From contig JBDTRY010000020.1 of the NCBI GenBank assembly GCA_039931435.1, positions 1-33,780 on the forward strand: a stretch of DNA of 33,780 bases, read 5' to 3'. A model generated the notes under the pieces. That model saw only the letters and a list, made by a program, of their open reading frames with translations, did no database searches and was not told the origin of the DNA. Position 1 is the stretch's first letter; each line of letters starts with the position of its first letter. This DNA is from JBDTRY01 sp039931435. GTDB lineage: Bacteria; Acidobacteriota; Thermoanaerobaculia; Gp7-AA8. A program made the position numbers and the translations under genes. Positions 8,353 to 13,566 of this stretch are shown piece by piece.

Positions 8353-9870
8353 TCAGTTGCTGCGCGATGCCAGGTCTTCGGTGCGGCTCTGAAGTTTGTT
8401 GGCTTGCATCCCGAGCTGGTCGCGATTCTGGATCACGGAGCCGAGAGCGCTGCGGTTATCGAGGGCCTGGCGGACATTGCCGAGGAATGTGTGAAAACTT
8501 GCCAGCGAATCACGGCTTCCTACTTCCTGGAACTGCCCACGCGATCCGAGCTGGTCGCGGTTCTGCATTTTGGAGTCGACCTGATCGCGTGACTGCAGTT
8601 TCGATCCGAGCTGGTCGCGGTTCTGCATTCTGGAGCCGACCTGATCGCGTGACTGCAGTTTCGAATCGAGCTGGTCGCGGCTCTGCATTCTGGAATCGAC
8701 CTGATCACGACTGCTCAGGCGCGAGGCCAGTTGATCGCGGCTGTTCAGATACTGGCTGACGGCGGCAAGTTGCATCTGCATGCTCCCTGCGGCGCGCGAC
8801 TGGAACTCGGCATAGCGGCTCTGGAGAGCGGACTGGAGATTGTCCACATTTCCCAGATTGGAACGGCTCTGCTGAATGGAGGCCAGGGAGGCCTTCATGT
8901 GCAGGAATGACGAAGCCAGCGCGCTCTGGGCGTTCAGACGGCTCTGCAGATTATGGACGGCCATCGACTCGAGATCGCTGGCTCTGCTGGCCAGGTGCGA
9001 ACTGATGCTCCCGACCTGGTTGGCCATGTCCCGGCTTGCCAGGGCATGCGAGCTGGCTATGGAGCCAAGCTGCGAGCGTGCCTCTTCGACGGCGCGGTTC
9101 TCGACGGCCATCGCGGAGAAGTACTGCATGCGGCTCTGGAGAGAGGCGTCACCAAAGGCCGAGCGGGCGCCGAGCTGCCGGGCGACGCTCTCGAGCCGGC
9201 TGGAAGCCTCGTTCATGTCCCGGCTGGAGAGGGAACTGCTCTGAAGATTGCGGGCTACGGCGCCAAGTTCTGCGTCGGCACTCTGGAGGCCTGAGTCCAG
9301 GGCATGGGCGGACTCGAGTTTGCTGGCCACGCTCTCCAGACGGGTGTTCATGCCCATCATGTCCGCGCTGGAAAGCTGGTCGCGGTTGCGGATAGCGGAG
9401 GAGAGACTGTCGATTTCAGCCCGCATTCCGGCGAGCTTCTGGCTCCCCAACTCGGATTCACTCATCAGACGGCTGGTCGCTGCCAGTGATGCGGACATTC
9501 CCGTCATATAACGGCTTTGAAGCTGCGAGGCATGCATCTGCAGCTGGCGCGAAACGCTCTCGAGATCGCGGGACTGAAGATCGGAGCGGCTCTGCAGCGC
9601 CGAACCGAGATCGGCGCGGATGCTGCCCAGCTTCTGCGCATCGGTCAGATAGTCGTTGTATAGGATCGCTTCCTCGTGACGCGCGGTTTCATCGGTGAGG
9701 ATGACATCCTGCTGCTGAATCTGCGGCTGCTGAAATTTCTTCACTGCGCCGATCGCGCCGCTGGCCTGTTCGTCAGGGACCCGTGGCGGCCAGACCGAAA
9801 AAAAGACGATGACGACAACTGCCAGGAAGCCGAAGCCGGCAATCGCGCGAACTCTTTTCTGCTTGTTCAT
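8353..9870 (-). CDS. Membrane-anchored repetitive Gln/Ser/Arg-rich protein, unrecognised family
   Basis: This 505-residue protein has a short basic N-terminus, one membrane segment (about residues 9-27) and a long extracytoplasmic part predicted to be almost all helical. It is built from Leu, Gln, Ser, Arg, Asp and Ala, has no Cys and only one Trp beside the membrane, and repeats the words LQSR, SRDQL and LESVA. Residues about 383-443 become a regular 10-residue repeat (SRDQLDSKLQ type) paired into 20-residue units. A coiled coil or elongated fibre in the periplasm is likely, but I recognise no family and claim no function. The start is ATG 9870 with AAGGAG six bases upstream; the longer GTG start at 9885 would overlap that ribosome site. 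It sits directly after the anti-sigma gene and has its own ECF-like promoter. Confidence 0.8.
   Translation of the reverse strand: MNKQKRVRAIAGFGFLAVVVIVFFSVWPPRVPDEQASGAIGAVKKFQQPQIQQQDVILTDETARHEEAILYNDYLTDAQKLGSIRADLGSALQSRSDLQSRDLESVSRQLQMHASQLQSRYMTGMSASLAATSRLMSESELGSQKLAGMRAEIDSLSSAIRNRDQLSSADMMGMNTRLESVASKLESAHALDSGLQSADAELGAVARNLQSSSLSSRDMNEASSRLESVARQLGARSAFGDASLQSRMQYFSAMAVENRAVEEARSQLGSIASSHALASRDMANQVGSISSHLASRASDLESMAVHNLQSRLNAQSALASSFLHMKASLASIQQSRSNLGNVDNLQSALQSRYAEFQSRAAGSMQMQLAAVSQYLNSRDQLASRLSSRDQVDSRMQSRDQLDSKLQSRDQVGSRMQNRDQLGSKLQSRDQVDSKMQNRDQLGSRGQFQEVGSRDSLASFHTFLGNVRQALDNRSALGSVIQNRDQLGMQANKLQSRTEDLASRSN
8543..8722 (-). repeat. Three tandem 60-bp coding repeats
   Basis: Units 8543-8602, 8603-8662 and 8663-8722 are near-identical 60-mers that begin with GATCCGAGCTGGTCGCGG or a close variant. 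Each encodes 20 residues made of two 10-residue half-units. The first two units differ at only two positions, which points to recent slippage or recombination; the third has drifted more. The reading frame is kept, so copy number could vary between strains. Confidence 0.85.
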
Positions 9871-9921
9871 CTGATTCTCCTTCACTGTTGGTGTTCCATG
9901 ATTCGAGGTTCACTCATGCAA

Positions 9922-9947
9922 TACAGCGTGTCTGGAAGAAAAGTTGG
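9922..9947 (-). promoter_or_regulatory. Candidate ECF sigma promoter of the repetitive-protein gene
   Basis: On the minus strand CCAACTTTTC (9947-9938) is followed after 10 bases by GCTGTA (9927-9922). The AACTTTT core resembles the -35 of ECF sigma promoters (AAC core). The same two words occur upstream of the sigma gene itself at 11275-11299. The motif starts just past the stop of the anti-sigma gene, and the leader to ATG 9870 would be about 45 bases. Confidence 0.5.
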
Positions 9948-9957
9948 CTACTTTGTG

Positions 9958-10725
9958 TCAATCGATGGTCTTTTGTAAAAGAAGTACTCCATCTCCGAAG
10001 AGGGAAACCGGGGAGATCGCGCTGCGGCTGCTTCTACGAACGAGCAGAACCGTTTCCCCCCGACCCGAGAACGGAAAGGTGATCAATCCGGATTGATCGA
10101 TCCGGTCAATGTTCCCGTCCGCAGTCGTGGATCCCAGAAAGGCGTAGACCGCAGGATCCCAGCGTAACTGGACCAAACGCGGGCCGCGTCCGTTCATCTC
10201 GGACTGCAAAGCGATGTGATCCCCGTTTTGGCGAATTGTCAGTACTGCAGCTTCTGCGGCATCCCTGGACACTGTCCGGCTGATCACCGGCCAGGAACTG
10301 GGATCCATAGTCCCTATCGAGCCTGCCGCCTGTGCCGCTCCGACCGATGCGGCCGGCCGGCGGGCAAGCGTCGGGTACAGCGCGATCACCAGAACGACTG
10401 CGGCGGCCACGGCCCAGACTGCGGTCATCAACCTTCGACGGTGAGCCTGAAAACTGCTCACTTTTGATTGGGGGAACGTGGCTGGGAAGGCAAGGGCGGA
10501 GACTCCGCCGCGGAGACGATCCATGACCAGTTCCGTGAAGCCCACCGGGGGCTCCACCGAACGGAAGGCATCGAGCTCCGATCCGAGGGAATTGAGCTCC
10601 TCGGAGGCGGCCCGAGCCTCGGTAGAATCCGCCAACGCCAGATTCAACTCGGATTGTTCCTGCTCGGTGGCTGATCCGTCCAAAGCGAGGTTCAGCAGTT
10701 CCGCGAGCCGATCGGAGCTCGTCAT
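9958..10725 (-). CDS. Membrane anti-sigma factor (partner of the ECF sigma factor)
   Basis: This 255-residue protein has a soluble N-terminal part (about 1-95), one membrane helix at about 100-119 (TAVWAVAAAVVLVIALY) and an extracytoplasmic C-terminal part of about 130 residues with beta-strand character. Its start overlaps the sigma gene stop by four bases (ATGA), the usual coupling for a sigma/anti-sigma pair, and the N-terminus (DRLAELLNLALDGSATEQEQSELN) matches the helical anti-sigma domain pattern. It lacks the HxxxCxxC zinc motif, so the sensing mechanism should be zinc-independent. It would hold the sigma factor at the membrane until an envelope signal releases it. Identification rests mainly on gene order and topology. 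Confidence 0.8.
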   Translation of the reverse strand: MTSSDRLAELLNLALDGSATEQEQSELNLALADSTEARAASEELNSLGSELDAFRSVEPPVGFTELVMDRLRGGVSALAFPATFPQSKVSSFQAHRRRLMTAVWAVAAAVVLVIALYPTLARRPAASVGAAQAAGSIGTMDPSSWPVISRTVSRDAAEAAVLTIRQNGDHIALQSEMNGRGPRLVQLRWDPAVYAFLGSTTADGNIDRIDQSGLITFPFSGRGETVLLVRRSSRSAISPVSLFGDGVLLLQKTID

Positions 10726-11270
10726 TGGCGATCTCCTCCGCTGTCAGAGAGGGATTCCTTTAGAAGTTGCCGAGCCGTGAAGAGTCGGGATTTGACCGTT
10801 TTCTCCGGTACCTGCAGTACGTCCGCAGCCTCCTGGTAGGAGAGACTGAGGAAATGGCGGAGGACGATCACCTCGCGGTAGGTCGGACTCAGACTCATGA
10901 CCGCCTCCCGCACCATCCGGCTACGCTCCGTAGCTTCGTACGACTGCAGTGGGTTGCGATGGCCGTCTTGCTGTTCATTGTCGAGTGTTTCAAAGTTTTT
11001 TCTGGCATGGACGTGATTGATGCTCTCGTTTACGGCAATTCTGTAGATCCAGCTGAAGAACCTCCGGTTCGGATCGAAGCTGCTCAGATGCTCGAATGCC
11101 TTCAGGAAGACCTGCTGAGACACTTCCTGGGCATCTTCGTAGCTGCTCACCATGTGCAGGACCACTCGGAAAACCGGACCCTGATAACGTTCGACCAGAC
11201 CGCCGAACGCTTCGAGGTCACCGGCAAGACACCTTCCGACGAGATCTCTGTCTTCCTGTTCCTCATTCAT
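10722..11270 (-). CDS. ECF-type RNA polymerase sigma factor
   Basis: This sigma-70 family protein of about 182 residues has only regions 2 and 4. Region 2 runs from about AFGGLVERYQGPVFR through DAQEVSQQVFLKAFEHL to FFSWIYRIAVNESINH. Region 4 is LSPTYREVIVLRHFLSLSYQEAADVL followed by the helix VPEKTVKSRLFTAR. Both polymerase-binding and DNA-binding elements look complete. It directs RNA polymerase to a small regulon, probably including itself and the repetitive protein, given the shared upstream words. ATG at 11270 is preferred over TTG at 11273. No Shine-Dalgarno precedes it and the putative -10 lies only four bases upstream, so the mRNA may be leaderless. It overlaps the anti-sigma gene by four bases. 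Confidence 0.93.
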   Translation of the reverse strand: MNEEQEDRDLVGRCLAGDLEAFGGLVERYQGPVFRVVLHMVSSYEDAQEVSQQVFLKAFEHLSSFDPNRRFFSWIYRIAVNESINHVHARKNFETLDNEQQDGHRNPLQSYEATERSRMVREAVMSLSPTYREVIVLRHFLSLSYQEAADVLQVPEKTVKSRLFTARQLLKESLSDSGGDRQ

Positions 11271-11274
11271 CAAT

Positions 11275-11299
11275 TACAGCCGTCCATGCGAAAAGTTGG
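11275..11299 (-). promoter_or_regulatory. Candidate autoregulated ECF promoter of the sigma/anti-sigma operon
   Basis: On the minus strand CCAACTTTTC (11299-11290) is followed after nine bases by GCTGTA (11280-11275), matching the pair upstream of the repetitive-protein gene. ECF operons commonly activate themselves. The -10-like word is so close to the ATG at 11270 that transcription would start at or near the first codon. Confidence 0.45.
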
Positions 11300-11392
11300 T
11301 CGGAGAAACTAATTCGCCGCCCGGCCGACGGACCGGTCTGGAGATTCTGAGGATCTGGACCCTGGCGCTCCGATGCGCCTGTTGCAGGCCAC

Positions 11393-11680
11393 TCAATCAG
11401 CGATTTCGAAAATCCTGTCGAAGCCTGTGAAACGGAAAATGTCGCGGATGTGGCTATTGGCGTTGATGAGCTTCAGGCCCTGTCCCTTCTCCTGCAGACG
11501 CTTCTGGGCCTCGAGGAGCACCCCGAGTCCGGCGCTGGAGATGTAGGTGAGCTTGGCGAAATCCACCACCTTTCCCTCAGAAAGGGAAAGAAAAAACGCT
11601 TCCGCCTGGTCGGTCTGTGCGGCGTCGAATCGGCCCGCGAGCAGCACTTCGTCGTTTGTTCCGAGTTTGATCTCCAGCAT
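11393..11680 (-). CDS. STAS-domain anti-sigma factor antagonist
   Basis: This 95-residue protein is a single STAS domain of the SpoIIAA/RsbV type. The conserved segment VVDFAKLTYISSAGLGVLL (about 39-57) contains Ser48-Ser49, one of which would be phosphorylated by the partner kinase. In these partner-switch pairs the unphosphorylated form binds the kinase and frees its target. The gene follows the RsbW-like kinase by three bases, so the two are translated together and very likely interact. The Asp that usually precedes the serine is Ile here, as in many STAS proteins. Whether the target is a sigma factor or another regulator is unknown; the neighbouring ECF sigma is not of the class normally controlled this way. 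Confidence 0.92.
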   Translation of the reverse strand: MLEIKLGTNDEVLLAGRFDAAQTDQAEAFFLSLSEGKVVDFAKLTYISSAGLGVLLEAQKRLQEKGQGLKLINANSHIRDIFRFTGFDRIFEIAD

Positions 11681-11683
11681 GAC

Positions 11684-12094
11684 TTAGCCCACCCGTTTGT
11701 AGAGCGTGATTGTACTGATGCGGTTTCGATGAACGTACTCGACCCGATCCATGATTGTTTTCACGAGGTGGACGCCCAGCTTCCCTCGAGTTCGCTGCTG
11801 GAGAGGCTGGTCGATGTCGACGGCGGGCGCGTCCCCGATGAGATCGAAGGGAGCGGAATCGGAATCGGTAAGGGCCATTTTCAGCTCGTCCCGATCCAGG
11901 GTCAGGCAGATTATGATGCCGCCCTCTCCGTCTGGGTTGTACTTGACGAAATTGGTGAAGATCTCTTCGATGGCCAGATCGACCGGGAAGCGCATGTCGG
12001 CGTTGATCTCGCCGGCGGTAAACATGGTTTCCACCAGCTGAAAGACGTCCTCCAGAGCAGTGATCTGGCGGTCGAATGTGGCAGATATCTCCAT
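11684..12094 (-). CDS. RsbW-like serine kinase / anti-sigma ATPase
   Basis: This 136-residue protein has the GHKL-type HATPase_c fold. The N box is EEIFTNFVKY at about 43-52. The acidic DSDSAPFDL segment is at 77-85, and the lid and G2 region is RGKLGVHLVKTIMD at 103-116. These are the ATP-binding elements of SpoIIAB/RsbW kinases that phosphorylate a STAS partner. The next gene encodes such a partner three bases downstream. ATG at 12094 is preferred; TTG at 12100 adds two residues, and neither has a clear Shine-Dalgarno. A near-consensus promoter at 12131-12159 drives the pair. No sensor phosphatase (PP2C) is nearby, so the input of this switch is outside the window. Confidence 0.88.
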   Translation of the reverse strand: MEISATFDRQITALEDVFQLVETMFTAGEINADMRFPVDLAIEEIFTNFVKYNPDGEGGIIICLTLDRDELKMALTDSDSAPFDLIGDAPAVDIDQPLQQRTRGKLGVHLVKTIMDRVEYVHRNRISTITLYKRVG

Positions 12095-12130
12095 CGTCAA
12101 GGTTTTGCAAACTTTTGTTACGGACCCATC

Positions 12131-12159
12131 ATTGTAGAAGGGGTCGAAAGTGGGGTCAA
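12131..12159 (-). promoter_or_regulatory. Sigma70-type promoter of the rsbW-like/STAS operon
   Basis: On the minus strand TTGACC (12159-12154) and TACAAT (12136-12131) are exactly 17 bases apart, matching consensus at five of six positions in each box. Transcription would start near 12125, leaving a leader of about 30 bases before ATG 12094. Confidence 0.75.
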
Positions 12160-12286
12160 ACGGGCTGCTGCGGCGGGAGCGTGGCTGAAACGGGAAAGCA
12201 GCCTGGCGAAGCGCGGGACGGGGGACGCTGAGGCGGAGGAAAAAGTGGAGTTGGAGGGCGATCGCCAGGCCCAGAACGTCTGTACG

Positions 12287-12451
12287 CGGATCAAAGCCGC
12301 AGCGTTTTTAGCCGTGACGCCGGGCCTACGGCCGCAGATGAACGTCGAAAACATTCTGGACGAGACGTATTACGCCAATGCCGACAGCAATACGAACATA
12401 TCGCCTGGATCGCCGCGTTTGCTGCGCATCGGTCTTTCCGCTGCCTTTTGA
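12287..12451 (+). pseudogene. 3' remnant of a TonB-dependent receptor gene
   Basis: The last 54 codons of an open frame ending in TGA at 12449-12451 read as the extreme C-terminus of a siderophore-type TonB-dependent receptor. NVENILDETYYANADSNT, then NISPGSPRLLRIGL and the terminal phenylalanine, are the closing strands of that barrel. No plug domain, TonB box or other strands are present upstream; the region before it (12160-12286) is not recognisable as receptor. This is therefore a truncated relic, too short to insert in a membrane. The open frame continues upstream only by chance across the antisense of the kinase and STAS genes. Confidence 0.78.
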
Positions 12452-12487
12452 GACTCCCTTCATTTGACTCAGTGGACGGCGCACAGC

Positions 12488-12496
12488 TGCTATGCT
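12488..12496 (+). promoter_or_regulatory. Candidate extended -10 promoter of the small zinc-ribbon gene
   Basis: TGCTATGCT at 12488-12496 fits an extended -10 (TGn-TATGCT). A TTGACT word lies 21 bases further upstream, too far for an ideal -35. The leader to ATG 12536 would be about 33 bases. Confidence 0.3.
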
Positions 12497-12535
12497 GCGC
12501 GCAATCTCCGGAACGCTGACAACAGAGGATTGCCA

Positions 12536-12922
12536 ATGAAGAGCGACCCGAATTTGCTGGCGCTGCCAGGAAGGATTTTGCTCGGCTCACTTTTTTCCGG
12601 CGCGGCCATGGCCCAGACATCCCGGCCCGAGGACGCCGTCGCGGGCTTCGCCGCATGCGCCGGTTGTGGCGCGTTTCTGCTGATCATTCCACTCCTGTTC
12701 ATCACGCTGAATATCGCTTTGCTGGTCTGGGTGGCCAAGGACGCCAAAGCCAGGGGAATGGATACCCCCGCGCTGTGGATGATCGTGGTGCTCATGACCA
12801 GTTTCATCGGGTTGATCGTCTATCTCTTTTCGCGACCGGCTGGAAATCTGGTGCCCTGCCGCCATTGCGGCAACCGCCGGCTGGAAGTCAGTGCGGTCTG
12901 CCCAACCTGCGGAAACCCGTAG
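12536..12922 (+). CDS. Small membrane protein with PLDc_N-like segment and C-terminal zinc ribbon
   Basis: This 128-residue protein has a possible weak signal or membrane segment (residues about 10-26, ending GAAMAQ) and two clear membrane helices at about 45-67 and 78-98. The linker between them, WVAKDAKARGMDTPALW, is typical of the short PLD-nuclease N-terminal-like membrane family. A zinc ribbon with CxxC pairs at Cys108/Cys111 and Cys122/Cys125 closes the protein. Such proteins have no established activity. The ATG at 12536 has AGAGGA about seven bases upstream, so the longer frame from 12464 is rejected. It stands alone between a receptor relic and a convergent porin-like gene. Confidence 0.78.
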   Translation: MKSDPNLLALPGRILLGSLFSGAAMAQTSRPEDAVAGFAACAGCGAFLLIIPLLFITLNIALLVWVAKDAKARGMDTPALWMIVVLMTSFIGLIVYLFSRPAGNLVPCRHCGNRRLEVSAVCPTCGNP

Positions 12923-13017
12923 TCGATTTCTCCGAGGTTCGTCATCAGGGACACAAAGTGCCGCTGTGACGACCGCCACGCTCTTGGCCGCTCCGGGGGT
13001 CGCCGGGGAGGAACCCG

Positions 13018-13467
13018 CTAGAACCTTACGCCTGCGGCCAGTTCGAATTTGTTGTTGTCAGCCAAAACGAACTTGCCCTGAATGTACGGCTCCCACGTCT
13101 TCCGATCCCAGCCGTAGCCGGCCAGGACGTTCAATCCGAACCCGAAATCCTTATTTTTGCCACCGATCAGGCCGGCCAGTCCTGCGCCAGCCCAGATGAA
13201 TCGGTCAGGAGGCGCGCTGAAATCATAGTGGGCATCAGCGTTGGCGATGACCTGATTGCCATCGGAGTCGCTGAAGAGAGCTTCCACGTTGGGGTTGAAA
13301 AAAATCCTGTCCGTCAGCGGAATGATGGCTTCGGCTCCGACGATCGGATCCGCGTTATCTCCGAAAACGCCCGCGCGCACTCCCCATGTGAGCTCCTGCG
13401 CATGTGCGGGAATGGCAAAAATCGAAACGACGGCGACCACACCAAGAAGCATCGGTATCTTCTTCAT
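13018..13467 (-). CDS. Small outer-membrane beta-barrel protein (OmpW/OmpA-barrel-like)
   Basis: This 149-residue protein starts with a standard signal peptide (MKKIPMLLGVVAVVSIFAIPAHA, cleavage before QEL). The mature part of about 126 residues shows alternating strands (WGVRAGVFG, AEAIIPLTDRIFFNPNVEALF, IWAGAGLAGLIGG, GLNVLAGYGW, PYIQGKFVL) and ends AAGVRF, with Phe as the last residue. That fits an eight-stranded outer-membrane barrel. ATG at 13467 has GGAGG six bases upstream, so the 20 extra codons of the longer frame are not used. It is divergent from the metallopeptidase gene at 13567, with a palindrome between them. The cargo or function cannot be inferred. Confidence 0.82.
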   Translation of the reverse strand: MKKIPMLLGVVAVVSIFAIPAHAQELTWGVRAGVFGDNADPIVGAEAIIPLTDRIFFNPNVEALFSDSDGNQVIANADAHYDFSAPPDRFIWAGAGLAGLIGGKNKDFGFGLNVLAGYGWDRKTWEPYIQGKFVLADNNKFELAAGVRF

Positions 13468-13523
13468 CAGTTCCCTCCCCAACCACTTCGTTCGGGAAGC
13501 AAGCGTCAGGCCACGCTTCCCAT

Positions 13524-13539
13524 TCATTGTTTACAATGA
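13524..13539 (+). promoter_or_regulatory. Palindrome in a divergent promoter region; possible operator with TACAAT -10
   Basis: TCATTGT-TT-ACAATGA is a perfect inverted repeat with seven-base arms, placed between the divergent starts at 13467 and 13567. On the plus strand it contains TACAAT (13532-13537), a good -10, about 30 bases before the metallopeptidase ATG, although no convincing -35 is seen. A dimeric regulator binding here could control both genes. Confidence 0.35.
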
Positions 13540-13566
13540 CGTCACTCTCGTCTCCATGGAGATTCA

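Noticed and set aside
8543..8722. Possible CRISPR-like or intergenic repeats
   Set aside because: The 60-bp units are in-frame coding repeats with no unique spacers.
11450..12286. Long plus-strand open frame over the STAS and kinase genes
   Set aside because: It is antisense to two well-supported genes and has no recognisable domain; only its last 54 codons (12287-12451) match a real family.
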